From contig CAIJNL010000030.1 of assembly GCA_903822005.1 (NCBI GenBank), forward strand, positions 1 through 55,169: a DNA stretch of 55,169 nt. Direction: 5' to 3'. Source of the DNA: an uncultured Nitrospiraceae bacterium. Its GTDB lineage: Bacteria > Nitrospirota > Thermodesulfovibrionia > Thermodesulfovibrionales > Dissulfurispiraceae. Below the pieces are notes generated by a model. The model saw only the letters and a list, made by a program, of their open reading frames with translations. It searched no databases and was not told the origin of the DNA. Of the stretch, positions 16,304 to 25,094 are shown one piece after another; positions within the stretch are counted from its first letter, which is position 1, and each line of letters opens with the position of its first letter. The translations under genes and the position numbers were made by a program.

Positions 16304-17983
16304 CTAGGTTTTACACTCAAAAGGCCACGAAAAAATGCCGCCCTCCATCACTTTGACATTACTGAAGTTTTCGCCTTCGAGTATGCAGGCCGCCTCAAAA
16401 CCGCGCAGACCCACTTTGCAGACAGCTACTATATGGTCGTCCCTGTTCAGTTCTTTGCACCGCTTGCGCAGTTCTCCAAGAGGAATATTTCGGATATTAT
16501 TGCAGTCCGCAAATCCGGTCTTCGCATACTCCCCGGGAGACCGCACATCGAGGAACAAGACGTTTTCGTCCTTCATCAGTTCCCTGGCCTCGATACTCGA
16601 AATCCCCTTGAGCCTGCCGTCCAGTTTGTTCATAAGCGCATTTGCCGCCACTGCCACGCTGTCAATCGGCGAGCTGTAAGGTGGCGCGTATGCTAGGTCT
16701 ATATCGAAAAGGTCGTTTATTGTTCCGCCCAGGGTCAGGACAGAGGCCGCAATATCAATACGCTTGGCAACATCGCCTTCTCCGATTGCCTGAAGACCGA
16801 GAATCTTCCTGCTTTTTGCCTCGGCGATAAGTTTGATAGTGATCAGCTTCGCGCCTTCCATATAATGGGGCTTGTCAAAGCCGGCGGTCGTTACCGACAT
16901 ATAATCATAATCCAGCTCCTTTGCCTCGATTTCGGTAATACCGGTCTTCCCGACATTAAGATCAAGGACCTTGACTATGACTGTATTCAGTATGCCCCTG
17001 AAACGGCTGCTGCTGCCAAAGAGGTTCTCTCCGATGATCCTGCCATGCTTGTTGGCAGTCGATCCCATAGGAGCAAAAACCTTTCTGCCTGTTACGATGT
17101 TGATATTCTCAACACAGTCGCCGCCCGCGAATATGTCAGGATCGCTTGTCTGCAGTAAAGGGCTGACCGCAATGGCGCCGGTCGGGCCGATTTCGAGGCC
17201 TGCTGAGGCGGCAAGCTCGGCATTGGGACGCACGCCAAGCGCCAGTATCACCAGGTCGGCGGGAATAGTTCCTTTATCCGTCTCGACGGCGGTTACCGCT
17301 GTGTCGCCGCTGAATTTCAATACCGTCTCGCCTGTCCGGAGTTTAATATCATTCTCTCTCACATACTTATCGACCAATCCGGCCATTTCAGCATCAAGAA
17401 AGGCCGGGAACACATGCCCTTTCATCTCGATCATCGTTACATTAGCACCCCATGTCTTAAGGGCCGACATCATCTCCATTCCGACCAGCCCGGCCCCGAT
17501 GACAACAGCATTTTTGAATTTGCCGCTCTCCATCCCCTTCCGGATCGCCTTAGCATCATCAGGATGCCAGAGGCTGAAAATATTCTGCAACCCGATACCC
17601 GGCAGAGAAGGTTTTATCGGTGAAGCGCCAGTCGCGATCACAAGCTTGTCATAGGGTATGACGGATTCCTCTCCGGAGTCCAGGTTTCTGGCAGAAACCC
17701 TTTTCGTTTTTCGGTCGATTCCGGTGGCAAGGGTGCGGGTCATTACATTTATATTCTTGACATCACGGAAATATTCGGGATCGCGGAGCATGCCGGCAGG
17801 CGTCTTCATCAGCTCTTCAAGTGAATTGACCTCTGCTCCGACATAGTAAGGCAGGCCGCATGCCCCGTACGAAATCAGACGGCCCCTTTCGATTACGGTA
17901 ATTTCCGCGGACGGACCACAACGCCTCGCCTTTGAGGCCGCCTTCAACCCGGCTGCTACTGCGCCTATGACAAGGATTTTCAT
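16304..17983 (-). CDS. CoA-disulfide reductase / polysulfide reductase-like flavoprotein with C-terminal rhodanese domain
   Basis: A 559-residue fusion. Residues 1-450 form a two-dinucleotide-binding flavoprotein: an FAD motif VIGAVAAGLKAA at the N terminus, the single active-site Cys in SYGACGLPYYVG (near 43, typical of CoA-disulfide reductases), the NAD(P)H motif AVVIGAGLVGMEMM (near 160), and IFAGGDCVE. Residues 460-559 are a rhodanese domain with loop AVCKVGLRG, whose Cys would carry persulfide. This is the architecture of the NADH-dependent persulfide/polysulfide reductases (Npsr) and CoADR-RHD proteins, which cleave S-S bonds of CoA-persulfide, polysulfide or glutathione-persulfide and release sulfide. 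Its place between an HdrD module and siroheme genes supports a role in sulfane-sulfur handling. The natural substrate cannot be read from sequence. Confidence 0.88.
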   Translation of the reverse strand: MKILVIGAVAAGLKAASKARRCGPSAEITVIERGRLISYGACGLPYYVGAEVNSLEELMKTPAGMLRDPEYFRDVKNINVMTRTLATGIDRKTKRVSARNLDSGEESVIPYDKLVIATGASPIKPSLPGIGLQNIFSLWHPDDAKAIRKGMESGKFKNAVVIGAGLVGMEMMSALKTWGANVTMIEMKGHVFPAFLDAEMAGLVDKYVRENDIKLRTGETVLKFSGDTAVTAVETDKGTIPADLVILALGVRPNAELAASAGLEIGPTGAIAVSPLLQTSDPDIFAGGDCVENINIVTGRKVFAPMGSTANKHGRIIGENLFGSSSRFRGILNTVIVKVLDLNVGKTGITEIEAKELDYDYMSVTTAGFDKPHYMEGAKLITIKLIAEAKSRKILGLQAIGEGDVAKRIDIAASVLTLGGTINDLFDIDLAYAPPYSSPIDSVAVAANALMNKLDGRLKGISSIEARELMKDENVLFLDVRSPGEYAKTGFADCNNIRNIPLGELRKRCKELNRDDHIVAVCKVGLRGFEAACILEGENFSNVKVMEGGIFSWPFECKT

Positions 17984-18050
17984 CTCAGACTCCCTTTTAT
18001 CCAGAACGTTTACAACGCTGCCTGACAGCCCTCTTATCGGGTCCTAACAA

Positions 18051-18080
18051 TCCGCCCTGCCTGACAGAAGGCAGGGCGGA
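18051..18080 (-). terminator. Hairpin after the HdrD-like gene
   Basis: A perfect 11-bp stem, TCCGCCCTGCC / GGCAGGGCGGA, with an 8-base loop, 35 bases past the stop at 18115. On the minus strand it is followed only by TTGTTAG, a weak T-run, so termination may be partial. CTGCCTGACAG occurs both in the hairpin and 30 bases away (18019-18029), hinting at a small dispersed repeat. Confidence 0.6.
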
Positions 18081-18114
18081 CATCAATAGGTTCGGTCCTG
18101 CTAAAGCCGGGCCG

Positions 18115-19731
18115 CTAGAACTCTTCTTCCCAGCTGATGAACGGCTTGGGGATATCAACCATGGCATTGACCATGAGCTCGACCAGCCCTCCATAAATGA
18201 TATTGTATTTTTTCCTGAATCCGAAATGCTCCATCATCGAATCGCGGGCAGCCCCCTTGCAGTTGGAGCAGGGCGCGCAATAGTATTTGGGAATAGATGG
18301 ATCAAGCACATCCTTAAACGCCTCAAGCACCTGGCGTGCTTTCATGCGGCAGGCCACGTTATTTCGCCAGTCCGGAAAATTCTGGGAATTCATAATGGCA
18401 AACCCGCTCCCCCCGCCGCAGCAGTAATTATTGGTGCCTGCGTCAGGCATTTCGCGAAACTGCCCTTCGGGCATTATATGTTTCAGGATATTGCGCTGCG
18501 GAGATATTATGCCCATGAGCCGCACCATGTTGCAGGGATCGTGGAGTGTGACCGGGAAGTTGTTCTTCATGGGATCGAATTTAATCTTCCCGCTCAGAAC
18601 TATCTGCTCAAGCAGCGGAAGGCAGGCCTCGCGCGGTATCGCGGCATCGCCGACCAAGACGCGGTCCGCGATTGTGATAAAGCCCTTGGTGGCATGACCA
18701 CACTCGCCTATAACTATTTTCTTGACGCCAAGGTTCTTTGCAGCCTGTATCTGCGCAAAAGCGATCCTGGCGAACTGCACGTCATCATACCAAACGCCAT
18801 AGTTGACGCCCTCATACCCCATCTGTTCGCTCGAAAGAGTCCAGCTCAAACCCGCTGCCTCAAAAAGAATAGCGAAGGCAGCCGGGTTCTCGGGCCAGGC
18901 CATGTATTCGCCGGCATTATGCAGCAGCAGGATATCTGCGTCCTTTTTATCGACAGGTATCGTTATGCGACGGCCGATCTTCTCTTCGATCATGTCTTCG
19001 ATAAATTCGATGTTGTCTTTAAAAGACGCGGACGTCATACCTGTAGTCGAGCCTGTTTTCATGTGCTGCACAGTGCCTGACTTGTGAACGTTCTCTGGAG
19101 CGATGCCCATCTCCTGGCTGAAGACCTTGCGCAGTTCGCGTGAAATAAGTGCGTTATCGACACCTATGGGACAGACTGACGCGCAGCGGCGGCAAAGACT
19201 GCATCTGTAAACGAGTTCGGCCAGACGATAGACGACACGCCAGTTGAGATCAAGATCGGCCCCCGCCCATTTGCGCAGCAGCTTTCCGCTCTTGCTGAAG
19301 TAGCGTTTGATTATGCGGCGCAGCACTTCAGGCCTGTAATTGGGCTTATATATGTCCATGCGGCCGCTCTCGGTATAGATCGGGCAGGCCTCATTGCAGG
19401 TATTGCACTGCATGCAGTACTCATTGCTCAGGGTCGTCGGCATAAGGAAGGTCCAGTTGTTCTCTTTCTGGAACAGCTTTTCGATGCCGCGCAGAAAACC
19501 ATTGACGATCGCCTCCTCTTCCTCTTTCGTCTTCGGAATGGGAAGATTGAGAGCTGATATTCCGTCCAGAGAAAAATCATATTTCTCTTTCGTCTCCGGC
19601 TTCATCTCACGGAACTTCGGCGGCTTGTCCTCTCCGTGGATTAGCTCAATATCGCCTGGCTCCAGCGGAGAAAGCACATCCGTCGCAGAGCCGAAATCCT
19701 TTATGGGCACTCTTCGGGTTGTCTTTTTCAT
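18115..19731 (-). CDS. HdrD/DsrK/TmcB-like iron-sulfur heterodisulfide-reductase subunit
   Basis: This 538-residue protein probably sits on the cytoplasmic face. Two ferredoxin-type [4Fe-4S] motifs lie in the N-terminal half (CMQCNTCNEACP and CSLCRRCASVCP). They are followed by two CCG (cysteine-rich) domains, whose ligands are visible at GECGH, HDPCNMV, NYCCGGGSG and CAPCSNCKG; these bind the noncubane [4Fe-4S] cluster that attacks disulfides. Its ATG overlaps the stop of the heme-b membrane gene by four bases (ATGA), so the two form a complex like DsrMK or TmcBC. It is a paralogue of the DsrK at 25501 in the same block. The partner disulfide (DsrC trisulfide or another) is not known. Confidence 0.87.
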   Translation of the reverse strand: MKKTTRRVPIKDFGSATDVLSPLEPGDIELIHGEDKPPKFREMKPETKEKYDFSLDGISALNLPIPKTKEEEEAIVNGFLRGIEKLFQKENNWTFLMPTTLSNEYCMQCNTCNEACPIYTESGRMDIYKPNYRPEVLRRIIKRYFSKSGKLLRKWAGADLDLNWRVVYRLAELVYRCSLCRRCASVCPIGVDNALISRELRKVFSQEMGIAPENVHKSGTVQHMKTGSTTGMTSASFKDNIEFIEDMIEEKIGRRITIPVDKKDADILLLHNAGEYMAWPENPAAFAILFEAAGLSWTLSSEQMGYEGVNYGVWYDDVQFARIAFAQIQAAKNLGVKKIVIGECGHATKGFITIADRVLVGDAAIPREACLPLLEQIVLSGKIKFDPMKNNFPVTLHDPCNMVRLMGIISPQRNILKHIMPEGQFREMPDAGTNNYCCGGGSGFAIMNSQNFPDWRNNVACRMKARQVLEAFKDVLDPSIPKYYCAPCSNCKGAARDSMMEHFGFRKKYNIIYGGLVELMVNAMVDIPKPFISWEEEF

Positions 19732-20666
19732 TTCTTTTCACCTTCCTTTGAAGCCGAGTCAGCTACCTGATCGACCCAGGTGCCATCTTTCCTGATATGG
19801 GGAGCTGACCAGGTCATCTTGTAGTGCAGATAAGTCGCGATATCATTTTCCATGGCGCTGTTGCGCTTCATCATCTCGTCATCCCAGAGTATATGATGAT
19901 AGAAAAAATACTTTCCTACAAAATGCATCATCCTGCTGAATGGCAGATAGAGCAGGAAGGCACAGTAGGAGGTCAGCTGCAAAACGATCAGACCGCTTCC
20001 GACCGTGGGCATGCTGAAGCTCAGCAGACCCGCCACGTGGTGCCTGATCAGTGAAAATGATGAATCAGCAAAAATCCACGCGGAGAGCGATGAACCGAAA
20101 AGGAAGATCATAAGAGCAAGATTAACAAAACTCACCGGGTCGGAGAACAGACGCATGTCTTCATCCGCTATGCGGAGAACCAGCAGCACCAGGCTTCCGA
20201 AAAGGCCTGCTGCAAAGCCGCCTGCCCCGGTGATGATGACGCCAAAATGCAGAAAGCGGACAACTAATGACGACGCCCCTCCGCTGACCGCAATTCCGCC
20301 CAGCTCGCACAACGCGCTGACTGTCAGCAGGACGAGCCACAAGGCACCGAGATATATCCCGGCATGAAGAGGAAAACTCCCGAGCCAGACCTTCGGATTA
20401 TGAATATATGCCTTCTTGATGAAAAGCATCTCCTGGCTCATTTCTTTCAGTTCATGAAACAGCGAGAAATGCGGTTTGATCCCTGCAAAATCCACCTTCT
20501 GATACTTTGACCCTTCCGGTCCCTGATGAGGCACGGGATAGAGGTCCCAGCGCAGGTGTCGGGGAAGCTTCGCGTATTTTATAAATGTTGCCGCCGTCAT
20601 AAAAACAAAAAAAGCCGCGGCAAAATACATAAGTGGACCACCAATAAACCAGCCAACTGAACTCAT
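19728..20666 (-). CDS. Membrane cytochrome b subunit, DsrM/TmcC/NarI-like
   Basis: A 312-residue protein with one N-terminal membrane segment, a cytoplasmic loop (about 30-95), and a block of four or five membrane helices with spaced His residues (HAGIYL, RFLHFGVII, IRHHVAGLL, SRMMHFVGKYFFYHH) suited to heme b, as in nitrate reductase gamma subunits. The C terminus (SAPHIRKDGTWVDQV) is typical of HmeC/TmcC/DsrM-type proteins. It would pass electrons between the quinone pool and the HdrD-like subunit encoded immediately downstream with a 4-base overlap. A strong ribosome binding site (GGGGGGGTGA) precedes the ATG. No cytochrome c subunit (TmcA-like) is adjacent. Confidence 0.85.
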   Translation of the reverse strand: MSSVGWFIGGPLMYFAAAFFVFMTAATFIKYAKLPRHLRWDLYPVPHQGPEGSKYQKVDFAGIKPHFSLFHELKEMSQEMLFIKKAYIHNPKVWLGSFPLHAGIYLGALWLVLLTVSALCELGGIAVSGGASSLVVRFLHFGVIITGAGGFAAGLFGSLVLLVLRIADEDMRLFSDPVSFVNLALMIFLFGSSLSAWIFADSSFSLIRHHVAGLLSFSMPTVGSGLIVLQLTSYCAFLLYLPFSRMMHFVGKYFFYHHILWDDEMMKRNSAMENDIATYLHYKMTWSAPHIRKDGTWVDQVADSASKEGEKK

Positions 20667-20687
20667 ACTTTCACCCCCCCTGATTAT

Positions 20688-21050
20688 TTACAGCATCCCC
20701 CAGCCCCGGTCATACTCCAGGTGGATCTGGAATTCCCGGTCCCTGAATCCAGCGGTCAGCAGCAGACGTTTCGCAACACCCGCTTCAACTTCGCTGGAGT
20801 AACAAAAGACGGCTTTCTCCCTTGTGCGGAAAACAAAGCCGTGAACTGCAAGCAGTTCCATCATCGCGATGACCCGGGCGTACCTTTCGGCAACTTGCCT
20901 GCCCGCATGGTCCACCATAGCTGCGGTTATCAGGCTTTTACCTGAAGCCGCCTCTGCAAGCGGATCGCTGTCCGGCTCCAGGCTGAGCTTAACCCGTGTC
21001 AGATGCGTCACTATCGGCGGCGCTTCTTCCGGACTGCCCGAACTTTTCAT
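20688..21050 (-). CDS. Small conserved-looking protein of unknown function, first gene of the second HdrD unit
   Basis: I do not recognise this 120-residue soluble protein. It begins MKSSGSPEEAPPIVTHL, is acidic at the N terminus and ends HLEYDRGWGML. The start at 21050 is chosen because AAGAGGTG lies about 9 bases upstream. A longer in-frame start at 21134 would run through the transcription terminator at 21105-21140. It contains one Cys (VFCYSSEVE) and no membrane segment. It is 21 bases ahead of the cytochrome b gene in the same direction, so it is probably co-transcribed with the HdrD-like pair and may be an accessory or regulatory subunit. Confidence 0.65.
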   Translation of the reverse strand: MKSSGSPEEAPPIVTHLTRVKLSLEPDSDPLAEAASGKSLITAAMVDHAGRQVAERYARVIAMMELLAVHGFVFRTREKAVFCYSSEVEAGVAKRLLLTAGFRDREFQIHLEYDRGWGML

Positions 21051-21104
21051 AACAGTTGCACCTCTTCCGAATACCGGCAATATAATGCCGGACTCTCCCA
21101 ATAA

Positions 21105-21140
21105 TAAACTTTGGCCGGATTGGAGTCCGGCCAAAGTTTA
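21105..21140 (-). terminator. Strong terminator closing the dsr transcription unit
   Basis: A perfect 15-bp stem (TAAACTTTGGCCGGA / TCCGGCCAAAGTTTA) with a 6-base loop, 26 bases beyond the YeiH-type transporter stop. On the minus strand the stem ends AAAGTTTATTATT, a usable T-rich tail. It separates the dsr operon from the second HdrD unit. Confidence 0.85.
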
Positions 21141-21166
21141 TGCATATAATACGCGTAATACTTAAG

Positions 21167-22528
21167 TTATTTTACAGCCATCCAGTAGGCCTGGAATATC
21201 ACATTGGACAGCCAGTAGCCCAGCGGAACGTTGATAATGACTCCGATTGTAAATGCCGCCAGCGGTTTCCATCCGAAATTCATCAGATCGCGGAAACGCG
21301 TAGTAAGACCGATAGCAAGGAAGGTCCAGGTAAACGTCCAGCTCCGCAGAGTCTTGACGGTACTAAGCGCGTCCTTTGAAAAAGCTGAGCCGGTCTTGGG
21401 ATCAAGCATCATTATTACAACGGTCGCAAATATTGAAGCAATGAAGAACCCGATAACAAATTTCGGGAAACGGCGCCAGATCTGGGAGTAGTCTACCCGC
21501 TCAGACTCACCGATGCTTTTCTTTTCCCAGAGGGTAACGGAAAGGATGGCGGCCATAAGGGCCCACAATCCGATGAACATGTCACGTCCAACGACCTTCA
21601 TCAGCGTAAAGGTCTTTACTGCCGTATCATCCGCACCAGGCACCTGGGCCAATGCGTTGTACTGTGAGGCCGCTGCGAATCCAGCCGCGTCAGCGAATTC
21701 CGAGGTCCCAATCCATGCTCCGGCTGGTCCAGGGGCCATGCCGAGATGCATTGCCATGGGCGGCAGGAAGAGCACCATTGCTATTGCCCAGATGATTACC
21801 ATCGAGATGGCGATGGAAACATGCTCTTTTTCCGCCCTGCAGGCGCCGCCTACAGCTATAGCTCCGGAGACACCGCATATCGATCCGCCAGCTCCAAGTG
21901 TGGCGGCAAAACGGGGATCAAGCTTGAACAGCTTAGTTGCAGCAAGGTAGATTGCGAAAAACGTTACAACAGCAACAATAGTAGCCTGCATCATCGCCAG
22001 AGGTCCCGCGGACATGATGATGGTAAACGGCAGGGTTGCGCCCAGCAGTATGATACCGGTTTTAACATAATATTCAGTACGCAAGGCCTCTTTGAACCAG
22101 GCAGGCAGCGTACCTATATTGGCTATGAGCATTCCGAGCAGCAATGCCAGCACAGGAGTTTCGAGCTGCAGGTCTTTCATGTATTTATTAGAACCGAGAA
22201 TCGTTACTATAAGAGACAAAATAAACAGAACGGTAAACCCGGTCAGAAACCTCTGTGTATTGTAACCCATAACTTTTGCGCCAAAGGCAAAAGCCAAAAT
22301 GAAAAAACCGAACAGATATAAAATGCCCAATCCGCTTTTTGCGAGTGCGTCTGTTACTTTGCTGACGTCGTTCGACCATGTAGGCACATTAACTGCCATG
22401 GCCTTGAAGAATGCATACCCGCCGCTCAGGAACGTAAACGTGATCAGCAGAGTGAGGCCCAGGGCAATGATGATTGCCCAGGTGTCTTCTCTTTTGATCA
22501 GCGGCAAATCTGATTGTCTTACACCCAT
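21167..22528 (-). CDS. YeiH-family putative sulfate/sulfite exporter (UPF0324, PSE family)
   Basis: A 453-residue polytopic inner-membrane protein with about eleven hydrophobic segments. The family signature GAGGSICGVSGAIAVGGAC appears mid-protein, with ETPVLALLLGMLIAN upstream and GLTTRFRDL...WKPLAAF near the C terminus. This family (Pfam Cons_hypoth698) is annotated as putative sulfate exporter; transport of sulfite, sulfonate or a small acid is possible, and the true substrate is not established. The ribosome binding site AAAGGGGG precedes the ATG. It lies 65 bases after dsrC, with a hairpin between, and ends the dsr unit. Moving sulfite or another sulfur anion across the membrane therefore fits the context. 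Confidence 0.8.
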   Translation of the reverse strand: MGVRQSDLPLIKREDTWAIIIALGLTLLITFTFLSGGYAFFKAMAVNVPTWSNDVSKVTDALAKSGLGILYLFGFFILAFAFGAKVMGYNTQRFLTGFTVLFILSLIVTILGSNKYMKDLQLETPVLALLLGMLIANIGTLPAWFKEALRTEYYVKTGIILLGATLPFTIIMSAGPLAMMQATIVAVVTFFAIYLAATKLFKLDPRFAATLGAGGSICGVSGAIAVGGACRAEKEHVSIAISMVIIWAIAMVLFLPPMAMHLGMAPGPAGAWIGTSEFADAAGFAAASQYNALAQVPGADDTAVKTFTLMKVVGRDMFIGLWALMAAILSVTLWEKKSIGESERVDYSQIWRRFPKFVIGFFIASIFATVVIMMLDPKTGSAFSKDALSTVKTLRSWTFTWTFLAIGLTTRFRDLMNFGWKPLAAFTIGVIINVPLGYWLSNVIFQAYWMAVK

Positions 22529-22553
22529 ATCTTTAATCCCCCTTTTATTTATT

Positions 22554-22579
22554 CACTGCCGGCGCATAGTCCGGCAGTG
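22554..22579 (-). terminator. Intercistronic hairpin between dsrC and the transporter
   Basis: A perfect 9-bp stem CACTGCCGG / CCGGCAGTG with an 8-base loop, just after the dsrC stop. No T-run follows (AATAAATAAAA), so it more likely protects or processes the dsrC message or attenuates read-through than fully terminates. Confidence 0.55.
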
Positions 22580-22593
22580 TTGTAGACCTCATA

Positions 22594-22911
22594 CTATACG
22601 CAGCCGGTCGGTTTAGGGAGGCCAGCCAGTTTGCAGGCGCCTTTTGCGGGGCCTGACGGGAACAGTTCATATATTTCCTGCATCGAAAATCCGGTGTCTT
22701 TGCAGACCTTGCGCACCATGGGCGCGGCGCCGAACTTTTTGAAGTAGTCGCGAAGGTAGTTTATCACCTTCCAGTGGTTCTCGGTCAGCTCAGTCACATC
22801 CTCCTGAGACGCAAAATAGGCCACCATGTCATCATTCCAGTCTTCAGGATTGACCAGAAATCCGTCTTCATCAAGCTCAACATCTTTCCCTTTTACCTGA
22901 ACAACACTCAT
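22594..22911 (-). CDS. dsrC: DsrC sulfur-carrier protein
   Basis: This 105-residue cytosolic protein carries the sulfite-derived sulfur atom. DsrAB releases it as a trisulfide across its two C-terminal cysteines, and DsrMK reduces it. Both are present: Cys93 in KGACKLAG and the penultimate Cys104 in PTGCV, separated by ten residues as in true DsrC. Other family hallmarks are DEDGFLVNPEDW, ENHWKVINYLRDYF and APMVRKVCKDTG. Having both cysteines distinguishes it from TusE and regulatory DsrC-like proteins. A strong site (TTGGAGG) precedes the ATG. It follows dsrP after 156 bases, a gap long enough for its own promoter, which would fit the usual high expression of dsrC. Confidence 0.97.
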   Translation of the reverse strand: MSVVQVKGKDVELDEDGFLVNPEDWNDDMVAYFASQEDVTELTENHWKVINYLRDYFKKFGAAPMVRKVCKDTGFSMQEIYELFPSGPAKGACKLAGLPKPTGCV

Positions 22912-23067
22912 TGCATTTAACCTCCAATTAAATTTGTTTTGAAATGGATCTTTTACTACTTTATTTTAACACCAGTTTCCTGCCGCCCAAAGCGACCGGG
23001 CCTCGCGGTCACAGTTCCTTCATACCATAATTATCCCCCTTTTTCAGGTCAATGTGAAGAATATTTT

Positions 23068-24237
23068 TTAGTGTTCCCCTTGAACACTGCTTTCTCTTAC
23101 GGAAATCACGATCTTGTAAAGTATGGTAAGCACAAGAAAACCGACGCCCCAGCAGCCCGCTGCCACAAAAAATTCGTTCAGGGCAGGCCAGTACGCCGTT
23201 ATTCTCTCAAAATGATTGGGGATAAATCCGCTGACAACAAAGCAGAAACCCTTGTCGATCCAGATCGAAAAGAAGACGGCCAGTGCAGCCGCTGCAAGGG
23301 TCTTCTCATTTTTCCGGGTCGCAGGAACAGCCAGAAGGACAAAGGCCGCAGCTGCCAAAATGCTCGAGGTCCACATCAGGGGAACCAGCTCCGTATGCCC
23401 TTCCAGCCCGACATACAAGTACTGCAGGGAATGCATATGCCCCGGTATCCGGCTGTAGAAGGCAGTAAAGAATTCGAGCCCGATGAAGAATATATGCACG
23501 CCAAGAGCGCACACAGCTATCCTTGCGAGAGTCTGAATTGCCGTGCTGCCGGGATCAAATCTGCTGACTTTCCTGACTATAAGGCTCAGAATAATGAGCA
23601 GGGATGGGCCGGCGGCAAAGGCTGTCGCGAGGAAATGCGCTGCCTGAAGGCTTGTCATCCAGTGCTCCCTCCCTGGCAGCCCTGCAAAGATGAACGCGGT
23701 AACCATATGTATAAGAGGCGCCCATATGATAGCGAGAATAATGAACGGCTTTATCCAGGCAGGCGGGGGGGTGCCTTTCCGCTCAGCACCGAGAACAGTC
23801 CAGCCGCAGATTATATTTAGTATAAGATAGACATTCAGTACAATCAGGTCCCAGAAAATGATCGAATGCGGGGTGGGATAGAGCAGCACGTTCCATATGC
23901 GTGTGGGCTGTCCCATGATCGCAAAGACCGAGAGCATGCTGATGAGCACAGCCGGAACTGCGAGGAACTCTCCCATTATGGCTATCTTACCGAACTCCTT
24001 GTAGTTAAGCAGATAGTACGGCATGGTAACCATAACGGCTGAAGCCGCAACGCCGACAAAGAAGGTAAGCTGACCAACATGAAGACCCCAGGTAACATCC
24101 CTGCTGAGCCCGGTCATCAGACCCGAACCAAGATGGACCTCCCTCATCCAGCTGTTAAACCCGATTGCAATAACCACCAGCAAAAACGATACCCATATCC
24201 AGTATCTCCGACTACCCGTTATCGCGGCTTCAAGCAT
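23068..24237 (-). CDS. dsrP: DsrP, NrfD-family membrane subunit of the DsrMKJOP complex
   Basis: This 389-residue integral membrane protein has about ten hydrophobic segments in the NrfD/PsrC arrangement. It exchanges electrons with the quinone pool and partners the periplasmic ferredoxin DsrO. Motifs include ITGSRRYWIWVSFL at the N terminus, TWGLHVGQLTFFVGVAAS, and PLLMTSSILAAAA-like segments near residue 290. The site GGAGGTAGG precedes the ATG, and the gene lies 68 bases after dsrO. Length is normal. It is assigned by its position after dsrMKJO as much as by sequence, since NrfD proteins are numerous. Confidence 0.93.
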   Translation of the reverse strand: MLEAAITGSRRYWIWVSFLLVVIAIGFNSWMREVHLGSGLMTGLSRDVTWGLHVGQLTFFVGVAASAVMVTMPYYLLNYKEFGKIAIMGEFLAVPAVLISMLSVFAIMGQPTRIWNVLLYPTPHSIIFWDLIVLNVYLILNIICGWTVLGAERKGTPPPAWIKPFIILAIIWAPLIHMVTAFIFAGLPGREHWMTSLQAAHFLATAFAAGPSLLIILSLIVRKVSRFDPGSTAIQTLARIAVCALGVHIFFIGLEFFTAFYSRIPGHMHSLQYLYVGLEGHTELVPLMWTSSILAAAAFVLLAVPATRKNEKTLAAAALAVFFSIWIDKGFCFVVSGFIPNHFERITAYWPALNEFFVAAGCWGVGFLVLTILYKIVISVRESSVQGEH

Positions 24238-24305
24238 TCCTACCTCCTATTTCGAACAAAGCCCAATATTCATCTGATTGCAGCCAAAACAGCACGGTCA
24301 TTTCA

Positions 24306-25094
24306 TCAAATTATGTAGTATACGTTCGGCTCTTCCCCGAGTTCGGGCCTGCGCCTGATCGTGAACCTCGAGGCAAGAAGCTTTCCGATCTCGGAGGATG
24401 GATCATTCGCATCTCCGAATATAATTGCACCGTTTGAAGCTTCCGCGCATGCTGGCTTGAGCCCTTTTGCGAGCCTCTCTACGCAGAAAGTGCATTTTTC
24501 TACGACACCTATGGCCCTTGTCGGGAATCCCGGATTGACATAGTCCTGCAGGTTCTTTGCGTGCCGCGGATCATTGAGGTTATAGCTGATCGCCCCGTAA
24601 GGACATGCTGCCATGCAGTATTTGCAGCCGATGCATCGATGCGGATCATGCACCACAACGCCGTCCGCACGCTTGAACATGGTCTGCGTTGGGCATACCC
24701 TGACACAGGATGGGTTCTCGCAGTGGTTACAGAGCACAAAGAAAGGCTTGCTTTTGAAACCCTCTGGCAGAAATTTATGCTTCTGCCCTGGGAAAGCATG
24801 CTCAAAGGTCTCGGTCCATATCCATTTGATCTCATTTTTAGGATTGTCAAAATAGGGCACGTTGTGGATACGATGGCAGGCATCAGTAATTTTTTTTACA
24901 TCTGACTCTGACTTGAGCCTGCTCATGTCGATAACCATTGCCAGTCGTTTGCCGGAAGGGGTGACCTTTCCAGGCGCTGCCTGGGCTGCTTCCAGTCTGC
25001 CTTTTCCGTTTCCGCCCGTCAGTACTGAGCCTCCGATGCCTGCCAGAGCAGTAAATCCTGCCAGCTTAAGGAAATCTCTTCTTCTCATGCTCAT
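24306..25094 (-). CDS. dsrO: DsrO, periplasmic Tat-exported iron-sulfur subunit
   Basis: A 262-residue ferredoxin-like protein with a twin-arginine signal (MSMRRRDFLKLAGFTAL). It has the cysteine groups expected of the NrfC/PsrB-like family: CNHCENPSCVRVCP, CIGCKYCMAACPYG and CTFCVERLAKGLKPAC. It relays electrons between DsrJ and DsrP on the periplasmic side. The start is set at 25094, where ATG overlaps the dsrJ stop (ATGA) and is preceded by GGAGAAG. A longer frame upstream would bury the Tat motif inside the protein. Confidence 0.95.
   Translation of the reverse strand: MSMRRRDFLKLAGFTALAGIGGSVLTGGNGKGRLEAAQAAPGKVTPSGKRLAMVIDMSRLKSESDVKKITDACHRIHNVPYFDNPKNEIKWIWTETFEHAFPGQKHKFLPEGFKSKPFFVLCNHCENPSCVRVCPTQTMFKRADGVVVHDPHRCIGCKYCMAACPYGAISYNLNDPRHAKNLQDYVNPGFPTRAIGVVEKCTFCVERLAKGLKPACAEASNGAIIFGDANDPSSEIGKLLASRFTIRRRPELGEEPNVYYII

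Noticed and set aside
22991-23011. Short inverted repeat (GACCG...CGGTC) between dsrP and dsrC as a terminator
   Set aside because: The stem is only 5 bp with no T-run, which is too weak to call.
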